NCBI RefSeq assembly: GCF_001421745.1
Contig: NZ_LMKW01000009.1
Span: forward strand, 62,001-126,000
Origin: Sphingomonas sp. Leaf230
GTDB lineage: Bacteria; Pseudomonadota; Alphaproteobacteria; Sphingomonadales; Sphingomonadaceae
DNA: 64,000 nt
Direction: 5' to 3'
The notes beneath the pieces are model-generated. The model was not told the origin of the DNA and ran no database searches. It worked only from the letters and a program-made list of their open reading frames with translations. The translations under genes and the position numbers were made by a program. This document shows positions 26,805-35,800 of the stretch, in pieces (the stretch's first letter is position 1; the number at the start of each line of letters is the position of its first letter).

Positions 26805-28505
26805 ATGTCTGAACCTGTCGGCCACACCTTTGTGACTGCGCGGCAGGCTACGATCCATGCCCTGTTCGTCAAACATAGATCCATGTCGGAGGTTGCGAGA
26901 GCACTGAACGTCACTCAGATCCGTGTCCGCGAGGCATTGGTTCAGCACGAGCGGAATCGGATGAGGGACGTCGGCATACAGCCGCCGCCGCTGCGCGATA
27001 TGCTGAAGGGCGATGTCACCACACGGCTCGGCGTGCCCAGATCAGAGTTCGGGGGGCGTCCGGCCAAGCACGTGCAGCTCGATGAGCGAGTGAGGGGTGG
27101 TGTACTCCCGACATCGCGAAAAGCCTCCAAGCGCTTCGCGATCGGTATTCCGCAATCAGGTGTCAAACGCTACATCATCACCTCCGTGGAGCCCGATCTA
27201 AGAGTCCATGCTGGCTTCTGGCGGAATCTCAAAGCCTACGCGGCCGCATGCAACGCAGACCTGTTGGTCTTCCGTCTCGGTAGCGTTGGACCACGCGCGT
27301 GCGTCCCTAGTAGCTACGCTGATCATCTTGTGACCGACGCTTTCGGCATCGAGGGACTGCTAGACGTCGCTCTGGACGAGCGGATACCTGCGCGGATGGC
27401 GCGTCCTCTCGAGGGAATCCGTCGTTCATCCGCGTGCTGGACAATAATAGGTCATCCGGCGGTACAGTTCGAAACTCTGCCCAGGCTGAGGGCGGATGGC
27501 TACAAGGCACAGCTGACCACCGGGTGCATGAGCTTGCCCCGGAATTCGCAGTCGCAGAACGCACGTGAACTCGGCGCCGTGATCATTGAGGTCGTTGCGG
27601 GCGGCGCGGTTCACTGTCGACACATTCTCACACCGACGGACGGCGATGGTTCGTTTCAGGATCTTGACGCTCGAGTGTCACGCGGAGCCGTTCGATACGG
27701 CTGCAGAGTGGAAGCTTTGACGTTCGGCGACATCCATCACAAGCACATGGATCCGGAAGTAGCGGTTGCCACTTGGGGGCTTGGCGCTACTCGCGCGTGT
27801 TCCGGATTGTCACTCGTTGATAGGCTGCGGCCTCGCCATATGGTGTTCCATGATGTCTGCGATTTCGACTCTCGCAATCATCATGATCGTCGTAATCACC
27901 TGCGCCGCTTCGTGCAGATGGCGGGCGGGGGTGGCGATGTCGCTGCGGAATTGAAGTCGACTGCTAGATTTCTTGAATCAACTCGCCGGAACTGGTCGCA
28001 GAGTATTGTAGTGAACTCCAATCACGACGACGCACTAATAAGGTGGTTGAAGGAGTCCGACTTCAGAGAAGACCCCATCAACGCACTTTTCTTTCTCGAG
28101 GCATCGCTCCAATTGCATACTCGTCTGGCGGCAGGCAAAACTGAAGATGATTTCTTTGAGCAAACTCTTCGGAGGGTTTCCTCCGATCAGCTCGCCGGCG
28201 TTCGTTTCCTCCGCACCGGAGAAAGCTACAAGATTGCGGGAATCGAAGCAGGTATTCACGGCCACCTTGGAGCGGATGGCCGGCAGGGTGATGTGCGTTT
28301 TTTTGAAAGACTCGGCATAAAGGCAACGCTGGGGCACACGCACCGGCCGCTGACCCGCAATGGCATTTATTGCACCGGAGTATGTCAGGCCAATCTCGAG
28401 TACGCAAAAGGGGCGGTAACCGGATGGGGTGTCGGGCATGTGGTAAACTACTCAAATGGTGCCAGACAACACCTTATACTAATTGACGGCGCTTTTCATG
28501 GGTGA
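26805..28505 (+). CDS. HTH + calcineurin-like metallophosphoesterase, resembles phage T5 A1
   Basis: 566 aa from the ATG at 26805 (GGAGA 8 nt before; TTG 26790 is a less likely start). The N-terminal HTH-like segment (MSEVARALNVTQIRVREALV) is followed about 250 residues later by a complete metallophosphoesterase set: GDIHHKHMD (about residue 308), HDVCDFDSRNHHD (about 350), VNSNHDD (about 407) and LGHTHRP (about 510). The arrangement and NHHD/SNHDD variants remind me of the phage T5 A1 protein and related phage enzymes, which act in DNA transfer and host DNA breakdown. This link is from memory. Base composition is visibly less GC-rich than the core genes, a sign of transfer. It probably belongs to a replication/transfer module with the helicase downstream. 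Confidence 0.75.
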   Translation: MSEPVGHTFVTARQATIHALFVKHRSMSEVARALNVTQIRVREALVQHERNRMRDVGIQPPPLRDMLKGDVTTRLGVPRSEFGGRPAKHVQLDERVRGGVLPTSRKASKRFAIGIPQSGVKRYIITSVEPDLRVHAGFWRNLKAYAAACNADLLVFRLGSVGPRACVPSSYADHLVTDAFGIEGLLDVALDERIPARMARPLEGIRRSSACWTIIGHPAVQFETLPRLRADGYKAQLTTGCMSLPRNSQSQNARELGAVIIEVVAGGAVHCRHILTPTDGDGSFQDLDARVSRGAVRYGCRVEALTFGDIHHKHMDPEVAVATWGLGATRACSGLSLVDRLRPRHMVFHDVCDFDSRNHHDRRNHLRRFVQMAGGGGDVAAELKSTARFLESTRRNWSQSIVVNSNHDDALIRWLKESDFREDPINALFFLEASLQLHTRLAAGKTEDDFFEQTLRRVSSDQLAGVRFLRTGESYKIAGIEAGIHGHLGADGRQGDVRFFERLGIKATLGHTHRPLTRNGIYCTGVCQANLEYAKGAVTGWGVGHVVNYSNGARQHLILIDGAFHG

Positions 28506-28682
28506 TCTATAACCGGCACCTCTTCTTCTTAATAACTAAACAATTAGTTTTTAAAATTCGGATTTCAAATATTATCAAATACTAATTTATGAATTATTTG
28601 AAGGTGGGTACGAAGTACGCGGTAGCGAATTTGGAGTGCCTTACTGAAATTCTCTTCAAGCATCGTTCGAACGGAGATAGTC
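28506..28682. promoter_or_regulatory. AT-rich spacer with repeated TCAAATA heptamers
   Basis: The most AT-rich stretch of the window. TCAAATA occurs at 28565-28571 and 28575-28581, exactly 10 bp apart, and inverted (TATTTGA) at 28595-28601. An imperfect palindrome around AAACAATTAGTTT precedes them. It separates the metallophosphoesterase from the helicase-like gene. It may hold the helicase promoter and operator, or a replication origin with iteron-like repeats. Confidence 0.45.
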
Positions 28683-30941
28683 ATGGCGACTGCACGGTAT
28701 GCTCAAAATCCACGCGATTTGGCATCTGGGAGTTCCCTGGGCCAAGGTGAAGAGAACGAGCTGCGCCTAAGGCGTCGGTTGTGGGGTGATGCCGCGGCAC
28801 TACGTGCCGTAAGGGCGCTTGGTCTTAGCGACGCAACGATCCGCCACTTCCGCCTCGGTCTGAACGAGCCTCAGCTATCGAAGGATGGTCATTTAGTCGA
28901 GCGCGCCTTGGCCTTCCCGGTGCTCCGCCCAGATGGCGAACGAGCAGGACGGTGGAGCTTTCTAAATCTGAAAGATCTGACCATCGCACCTCAGCACCAA
29001 ATAGCTTGGACTCCAGGGGGATCGCGCACCTGCTACTCAAGCCCTGTTATCGACAGGGCGACCTTACTGCTGGTTCCATCGCCGATCGATATGTTCTTGC
29101 TTTGGCAGGGTCTAGGGGAGGCGATCGGTCCACTGGTTATCGCCTGTCCCTCGATGTTTGGGGTTGCGCCATCTGAGTGGCGCGATCCGCGATTTTGGCG
29201 GGCTTGGCACGAGGTTGTGCTCGGCGTGTCCGACAGTCCTGAGGAAGAGGCCATTGCACATGTCGTTGCCCAAGCGATGGGCGGAGAGGTGCTGAGGTGC
29301 TCACCTTCGAGTACGGAAACCTGGGCCGACATCGTGAACATGGGTGGGTCGCCGGCGGAACTGAGGCGGCTTATTGAAGAAAGAAGCTTATGGCGTCCAG
29401 AACAGCGGACTGCGCCGTGTTCAAACGGTTCGCTCGTCGGCGACTTTAGTGCTGAACCGGTGTCGATCGAAGGCGCTTACGTCGGTGGTAACTTGTATTA
29501 TCCGATCACAATGGAGCGTCGGCAGTTCGAGGAGAACTCCTCTGGGTCGGCGATACTTGTACAACGTTACGTGACTCGCATTCTGCGCTCAGATGGCGCG
29601 CTACTGGATGTTGAACGCCTACCTGCACCTGCTGGCACGCCGGCGACGGGGCGGGTGCTCGCGCTTTCCGACGGCACGCGGATCATATCGGCTCCTCGAC
29701 CAGGGCGCTTTGGAACGTGGAGTTTCGCATCTATCCAGGAGTTCATCAAATGTCGTGCGGATGGCGTCGAGCCGAGCCGTCGCGCTCTGCCTCGGCTGAT
29801 GGCTGACGTAGACGCGTACCTACGTTCTAGCGTACTGTTGCCGCATCAGGACGACTACGCATTGGCGGCGATATTTGTTGTCGCTACTTTCGTCTTTCGT
29901 GCATTTGACAGCTTTCCGATACTTTTGATTAACGGGCCCAAAGCTTCGGGTAAATCGGAGTTCGGACAGGCGATGGCTGCTCTTTCGTGCAACGCGGTTA
30001 TAGCAGGCCGGATATCTTCATCGGGACTGGTCCGTCTTCTTGCGGAAAGTTGCGGGACGGTCGTGCTGGACGATCTTGAATCTATCTCCTCCCCACGCCA
30101 CGCTTCAGACGACGTGGCGCAAGTTCTAAAGGTCAGTTATAAAGCCGCCACGGCACGCAGAGTGTCCCCGGGGCGGGATGGCCGCGTTGAGGTTTTGGAC
30201 TTTTTCTCACCTAAGATAGTGACGAACATTGGTGGTGCGGACGAGGTCCTTCTTACACGTATGATTCCCATTCGCACTCTTCCGATGACATCAGACGGCG
30301 GCTTAAAGGACTATGGAATTAAGACGCCAGCCCTACGCGATGAACTACATGTATGGGCAATGTGCGAGATCGAGCGCGTGCACCTTTCATATCTCCCTAT
30401 AGCTGCCTCCAGTATGACGCGGCGTGACGAGATCGCAGCACCGTTGCGGGCGGTTGCCGACGTTGCTGGCGGTGACTGGAGGGAGAAGCTAGAGCGCGTC
30501 TTATCGGCAGAGGTATCCATAGCAATAGAGCCAATCGGGACGGTGCTATCCAAAGCATTGCGACAGCTTATTTCAGAGTTTGGCGTAACCGAGGTCGCAA
30601 TGCCTCACCTGGCACTCGAAATGATGCTCGTAGCTCGCGGCTCAATCGAATTACCGGCGGCCGAAACGTTAGGCCGTTTGTTGCTCACCTCGGGTGCTCG
30701 GGAACGTCACGACGTTGTGGAAAGAAGGCGGCTTTATGGTGAAGTTACACGTATTTATCGTATTTCTGCGAACTATCTGAGCGCAGTGGGACAACCTGTG
30801 ATCTCCTCATCTGATCCGTTTACTTTCTGCACAGGTCCATGTTCAGCTTGTCGCTACGACGCCGTCTGCGACACGGCTGTTCCTTGGCTCCGGCCTGCTC
30901 GTTCAGCCCGCGCGCCGGTACTAAATGCAGGGGCGGTTTGA
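28683..30941 (+). CDS. primase/helicase-like P-loop ATPase of mobile-element type
   Basis: 752 aa; GGAG precedes the ATG. The N-terminal third resembles the degenerate primase/TOPRIM region of phage and plasmid replication proteins (LGLSDATIRHFRLGL, LAFPVLRPDGE, LLLVPSPIDMFLLWQ), but the TOPRIM catalytic residues are not obvious. The ATPase follows, with Walker A INGPKASGKSEFGQA (near residue 417) and Walker B TVVLDDLES (near 458). A C-terminal cluster CTGPCSACRYDAVC may bind zinc or an Fe-S cluster. Likely role: helicase loading or unwinding for the element's own replication. Lower GC than the core suggests transfer. The exact family is uncertain. Confidence 0.65.
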   Translation: MATARYAQNPRDLASGSSLGQGEENELRLRRRLWGDAAALRAVRALGLSDATIRHFRLGLNEPQLSKDGHLVERALAFPVLRPDGERAGRWSFLNLKDLTIAPQHQIAWTPGGSRTCYSSPVIDRATLLLVPSPIDMFLLWQGLGEAIGPLVIACPSMFGVAPSEWRDPRFWRAWHEVVLGVSDSPEEEAIAHVVAQAMGGEVLRCSPSSTETWADIVNMGGSPAELRRLIEERSLWRPEQRTAPCSNGSLVGDFSAEPVSIEGAYVGGNLYYPITMERRQFEENSSGSAILVQRYVTRILRSDGALLDVERLPAPAGTPATGRVLALSDGTRIISAPRPGRFGTWSFASIQEFIKCRADGVEPSRRALPRLMADVDAYLRSSVLLPHQDDYALAAIFVVATFVFRAFDSFPILLINGPKASGKSEFGQAMAALSCNAVIAGRISSSGLVRLLAESCGTVVLDDLESISSPRHASDDVAQVLKVSYKAATARRVSPGRDGRVEVLDFFSPKIVTNIGGADEVLLTRMIPIRTLPMTSDGGLKDYGIKTPALRDELHVWAMCEIERVHLSYLPIAASSMTRRDEIAAPLRAVADVAGGDWREKLERVLSAEVSIAIEPIGTVLSKALRQLISEFGVTEVAMPHLALEMMLVARGSIELPAAETLGRLLLTSGARERHDVVERRRLYGEVTRIYRISANYLSAVGQPVISSSDPFTFCTGPCSACRYDAVCDTAVPWLRPARSARAPVLNAGAV

Positions 30942-31158
30942 AACCGAATCGTTACTGCGGTGTGAATCCGTTGCAGGGCATGAATCAAAATGCTTCAACT
31001 TCTCACTACTTTATCGAACTAGTGGCGATTGCGTTTATATTGTCTGGCCGACGTTTGGCCGAGGTTGCTCCCATGTCGAGCAGAAGGTGTCACCCCTAGA
31101 TGATGCATTCCTCTTAGCCGAATGGAGCGATCCGAGCGGCGGAGTGAACTTCAGGTAA
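30925..31158 (+). CDS. small hypothetical protein overlapping the helicase gene
   Basis: 77 aa. The ATG lies 17 nt inside the end of the helicase-like gene, as in coupled operon genes. The product (FNFSLLYRTSGDCVYIVWPT in the middle, DDAFLLAEWSDPSGG near the end) looks like a compact beta-rich protein rather than shadow sequence. No ribosome binding site stands out. It ends 72 bp before the IS element. Confidence 0.4.
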   Translation: MQGRFETESLLRCESVAGHESKCFNFSLLYRTSGDCVYIVWPTFGRGCSHVEQKVSPLDDAFLLAEWSDPSGGVNFR

Positions 31159-31230
31159 TCGGCGATAACGTGGTCCGTAGCTGTTTCCGCCAAGCGATGG
31201 CGGGCGGTTCGGCGATGTGCCGGCACGGCG

Positions 31231-32190
31231 CTAGGTGTTTAGTCCCGGCATCTGGTGGATCGGATCGACGATGAGCCTATCCGGCTCTGACGTCCAGATT
31301 TTGGCGATGTATTCGTAAGGCGTGAGGCCGCCCAGCGTTTTGAGCCGGCGGGCGAAATTGTATGCCGCCATGAAGTCGGCGAGGTGCACCCGCAATAGCT
31401 CGTGGCTCTCGTAGTGAAAGCGTTTGACGGTCGCTTCCTTAATCGTGCGGTTCTTCCGCTCGACCTGACCGTTGGTCCAAGGATGGTTCGGCTTGGTAGG
31501 ACTGTGCTCGATGTCATTGGCTTCGCAGGTCATGTCGAAGCGCATCTGCCGTGACCAGGCGGTATTCCGGTTACGCGGCTGCACAGGGAACTGGATGCCG
31601 TTGTCGGTCAGGACCGTATAGATTCTGTACGGTACCGTTTTCAGCAGGTGTTCAAGGAACTCCCACGCCGTTCGCCTGTCAGCCTTATCGACGAGCCGGG
31701 CGACCGCGAACTTACTCGTGCGGTCGATGCCGACGAACAGGTTGAGTTTGCCTTCGGCGGTCTGAACCTCGGTTATATTCATGTGAAAGAAACCGATCGG
31801 GTAGCGCTTGAAGCGCTGTCGCTTGGGCTTGTCGCCCTCGATATCCGGCAGACGGGATATGCCGTGCCGCTGCAGGCAGCGGCGCAGCGCTGACCGTGTC
31901 AGATGCGGGATCGAGGGCTGCAACGCATAGAGGCAATCGTCGAGCGGCAGGAGTGTGTGCCGCCGGAATGCAACGACCGCTGCCTCCTCGGCTTCGGTCA
32001 GGGTCGTGGAGTGAGGGGCCTTCGGCCCGGTCTCTGAATCCTCAACCGTCGCTCGCTTACGCCACTTCGCCACCGTCTTCGGGTTGATCCCGAGCTCCCG
32101 GCTCAGCGTTGAGAGCGAAGCTTGCGATCGCTGTATTGCTGCTCTGACGGCGTGCGTGGTCGTGGCGCTCCCGTGACGTACCCCTCCCAT
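31231..32190 (-). CDS. IS481-family transposase with first catalytic Asp changed to Asn
   Basis: 319 aa from MGGVRHGSATTTHAV, the usual IS481 start. The N-terminal HTH pair (LSTLSRELGINPKTVAKWRK) is followed by an RNase H-fold DDE domain. The second Asp (VLTDNGIQF) and the Glu (NGQVERKNRTIKEA) are present. At the first Asp position (FHIDI in relatives) this copy reads FHMNITEVQ, codon AAT. Asn there should abolish metal binding and transposition. The frame is otherwise full length, with no stop or frameshift. The stop codon TAG lies in the CTAG target flank rather than in the element. Confidence 0.88.
   Translation of the reverse strand: MGGVRHGSATTTHAVRAAIQRSQASLSTLSRELGINPKTVAKWRKRATVEDSETGPKAPHSTTLTEAEEAAVVAFRRHTLLPLDDCLYALQPSIPHLTRSALRRCLQRHGISRLPDIEGDKPKRQRFKRYPIGFFHMNITEVQTAEGKLNLFVGIDRTSKFAVARLVDKADRRTAWEFLEHLLKTVPYRIYTVLTDNGIQFPVQPRNRNTAWSRQMRFDMTCEANDIEHSPTKPNHPWTNGQVERKNRTIKEATVKRFHYESHELLRVHLADFMAAYNFARRLKTLGGLTPYEYIAKIWTSEPDRLIVDPIHQMPGLNT
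31236..31246 (+). repeat. left terminal inverted repeat of the IS481 element
   Basis: TGTTTAGTCCC; pairs with 32236-32246. The last sense codons of the transposase lie within and beyond it. Confidence 0.7.
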
Positions 32191-32235
32191 ACTGCTTCCC
32201 TCCATCCCAACGGAAGGCTCGAACCATCAAGCCGT

Positions 32236-32246
32236 GGGATCAAACA
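32236..32246 (-). repeat. right terminal inverted repeat of the IS481 element
   Basis: Reads TGTTTGATCCC on the minus strand; two mismatches to the left end. It lies about 46 bp upstream of the transposase ATG. Confidence 0.7.
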
Positions 32247-32252
32247 CCTAGG

Positions 32253-32825
32253 GCGTTCGTGCTCGGTCTTAGGCGGGATGCTGCAAATCCGCTGACAATA
32301 GCTGGCGCAAAAGAGATTGAGTCTGCCTAGTTGCAACCGGCACCACGTCGATGTCCAACGGTGTACCGGTTCAAGCGGTACAAGCCGATAACACACTTAC
32401 GGCACCGTCTATGTTGAGATTGCTGTGTCAGTTAGTCGACGAGTGAGGTGCTCTTTTACGAGTTTTCCGGCCTATTTTCCGGCCATTAAGCCCCGAAAAA
32501 CCGCTGATATTGTGCTTAGTTTAATGGCGAAATTGTAAGCGACTGTAAAACCGTCATTCTTCGGCAAACGCCGTGTAAGACAATGGTCGGATTCCTTACA
32601 CTGAACGAGTTAATTTTTGGATCATACCTCCTCGCAGGTACGTGCGCACCCTTGAGGTTACTCGGCTTCCCACAGCGAACGCGATGCCTACCGCAATTAA
32701 GATGCCGTTTTCATCCTGAAACGACGGGCTGCCAACCGTTGACGGGAAACGGAAGGCTGCCCTCTACTACCGGCTGAACCGTAGTCCGGTACAGGATCCG
32801 ACACGCGGATCCGGCACATCCTTTT
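32253..32825. other. intergenic 570 bp with short repeats
   Basis: No gene recognised. TTTTCCGGCC is repeated at 32463-32472 and 32475-32484. GTGTAAG (32573-32579) faces CTTACAC (32595-32601) across a 15-bp spacer. Being next to the 3' end of the giant recombinase gene, such repeats could be part of a recombination or attachment site, or a terminator region. Confidence 0.35.
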
Positions 32826-35800
32826 CTACGCATACTCCGGTTCGGGGATGCCAGCCCATGCCTGCTTCTCGCTTGCGAGGAAAGTGATGTCGTCTTGGGC
32901 TGTTCGCCGTTCCGTTCTGATGACGCCGTAGTGGGCCTGCACCATGCCAGGACTGGTCTGCAACGCCAGAGCCGCCTCGAGATATGGATTGGAGGTCCGA
33001 GGGTGGAGCAGGATGTCGGTCGCGCGTATGTCGCGAAAGGCATGCGGCCCGAATGGCATGACCTTCGGTACGCCTTCTCCTCGGAAGGGATTGTAGGCGA
33101 GATGCCGGGCCGTGAAACGGTTGACTGCCCGCCACGTCTCAGATCCATCAAGCGGTTTGCCGGTCGATGTCAGGAAAAGCTCCAGCGACGGTTTGCCCTT
33201 TGTTGTCCTGCGCGCGAGGAAGTAGGGGCGCGACACCGTCAGGTAGTAGTCCATCAGCTTGTAAAGCCCCTGGGTGTCAGGGAGGAACTTTCGGTAGGGC
33301 TGGCGCTTCCGTCGTCGGCCGAAGAGCAAAGCGTTTCGAGAATTCTTGAACTCACTGTGGTGGATCTCGATGACCCACTGGGTTTCCTCGGTTTTCAGAC
33401 CTCGCTGAGCTCCGCCCTTGTTCTTTTCCTGACGCAGCTTTGGCGATGGCCCGTCGACAGTCATCTGACGCATGTTTTTCTGCCTCAGTGCGGTGAGGGC
33501 GAAGAGGCGGCACAGCAGCAGGTCGCGGATATGAAGGTGATGCAGTCTGATATCGACGCTGCTGGGCGGTGTGCGGTGGCTTGCGAGCGCGAGCTGTCTA
33601 AGAAGCGTGGCCATAGGATGGGTGCTTTCAAGCAGACCTTCGATTGCCTCGGCGGGATCGCGTCCCGCTTCGGCGACGGTGTCCAATTGCTGCGCCGCCG
33701 CTCCGTAGACACGGCTTACCCGCTCGCATCGATCTTGAAACTCCCGATCGGTCATAGACGTCAGGCTGCGTGGTATGATGTCCTCATCGGCACGGATTCG
33801 GATACCGGACTGTTCTTGTTTGTCTGCATCACTGTTTTCCGATGCGTCGAAGACATGCCCGTCAAGACCGACGAAGGCACCTTCAGCGAGGGGCCTCAAG
33901 TCGGCTTGTATAGAGTTCGCTATGGATTTGGACTGCGTGACGAAACCGTATTCGGGATCGAGGAGCGCCCGAACCGTTCTAAGAATGTCAACTTCCGATC
34001 CAGTGAATCGGACACCGCGACGGCGGCCCTCGCGCTCGACGTTTTCATGCCGCCGTACCTTCCAGTCAAGGTACGCGAAAAGGAGGGGAGGGTGGAGTAG
34101 GTCTCCGAGGGTCAGTGCCTCAGGATCGCGACCAAGGCCACCCTCATCCTCGCTCATCACTTGCCACCTAAGAAACCGTGCGAGAACAGCCAATCTCATC
34201 GGCGCAGTAGTCTGGTGCTTCCAGTGACTGTTTGGGCGACGAAGCATGTCGTTGGTAGGGACGAAATCCGTCATATGAGTGATGAGTTCGCGCAGCTCGA
34301 GTACGACGTTAGTCCCAAGGCCTGCTGTTTGATGCTCCAAGTGATACTCAAGTGCGGTGGTCACGAGCTTGCGGGCAACTATGGAGTCTGACCCTGAAGC
34401 CAGATCCTCCTGCTCGCCCTCCGATAAAATTTCATCGTCCTCGTCCAAAAAGCCTGGGACTGCCTCGTAATTTCGATCATCCTCCTCAGCGGCCGCTAGG
34501 TTGGTTTTGCGCTTTGCATGAGTGCGCCGCTGAAACTCCGACATGGTGCGTGCGAAATCTGTGTTCTGATGAACGAGATTCTCATCTATCCATTTAACCA
34601 TAGCCTTCACCTCCTGCGGATCACGCTTCATGTAATCGTCCGGAAGAAATGAACGGACACGTTCTGGTAGTTTAATTGGCGATTGGCTTCGCGAAAATGA
34701 TACGTCACCAATCTTACCGGTTAGCGTACCTCGCGAAAGCTTCAGGCTATCTTCAAGCTTCGAGATATCTTCAACCTGAGAACGGCTAGGTTCGTTGTTC
34801 CGCCGGATCCAGTGGTTGACTTGCCCCTCGGATAGGTTGGTACCCGCCACAATATTTGCGACTGAGCGGCGCGAATATCTTACGGCCTCGGAGAGCAAGC
34901 TGGCAAAGTCGGCATGACGCGACATGTTGGCACGACGGTCGTCCAAGAAGCTCCTCACCGCTCGAATGTCCTTCTCAAACGTCTTTGCGACGCCGCCGTT
35001 CTGCGTAATGGCGAGGATGGTTTTGTCAAAAGTGTCTTGTGAGAAGTCGTCTCCAACTTGAGAGACGACATCTTTACCAAGTTGGCCAGCGTAGCTTTCA
35101 ATTGCGGTCTTGTACCGGCTTGTGAGAACGGACTTCGTGCCCTCCGTCTGGTTTCGTATGCGACTTGATAGTACTTCAGTAATAAGCTGCCCATAGGTCT
35201 GTGGAACTGCAACTGCATCGTAGGCTGCAAACCTCGGTTTTAGTCGTCCAAGCTGCAATCTAAAGTAGCTATCATCGGTTAGATTCGGTCCTGGTTGATT
35301 AAATCGCCGATCCAGCTCGGCATGGTCGAGCATTGTAGGTCTCGAGGGGCGTCCAGGAAGCGGCCTTCCAGCGTCGATCTCCTTTTTGCAATAGGCGATC
35401 AAACTCTTCCGCCGTTCGTCCCGCTCTCTTTTTTCGACCGCTGGTCTCCCAGTGTACGTATCTCCCAAGCCATCGGTGGAGTAGTGCTTCGCGCATTCGT
35501 CACGGTATGCCACAAGTATCCGCCGCGGTTCACCACTCGCCACAGCTCGACCAGTCAGTAAGAGTTCCTGGTTGACAGATCTAAACGAGATGGCCGATGT
35601 GTCTCGACTATCTCGCTTCAGTGGCGTCATATCCGCTTCTCGTAGGCGCTGAACATAACGGCGAACGTCTTCTGCGATGACCCGTCGTTCGTGGAACGTA
35701 CCGTCAGACGATCGAGTAGCGTAGTGGTCGCTTAGGCTAAAGAACGAAATCCACTCGTCGTATATCCCTTGTATTACGAAGGGCGCGTGGCTTTGCGCAA

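Larger units (their letters stand above)
31231..32252 (-). mobile_element. IS481-family insertion sequence, flanked by CTAG
   Basis: One transposase gene bounded by short terminal inverted repeats: TGTTTAGTCCC (31236-31246) and, inverted, TGTTTGATCCC (32236-32246), 9 of 11 matching. CTAGG lies directly outside each end (31231-31235 and 32248-32252). IS481 elements are known to prefer NCTAGN targets and duplicate CTAG, so these flanks fit a target duplication. IR to IR it is about 1.01 kb, normal for the family. Confidence 0.8.

Noticed and set aside
32895..34100. 401-codon plus-strand open frame within the giant recombinase gene
   Set aside because: Overlaps the catalytic region of the recombinase in antisense; Cys/Arg-rich product without domain.
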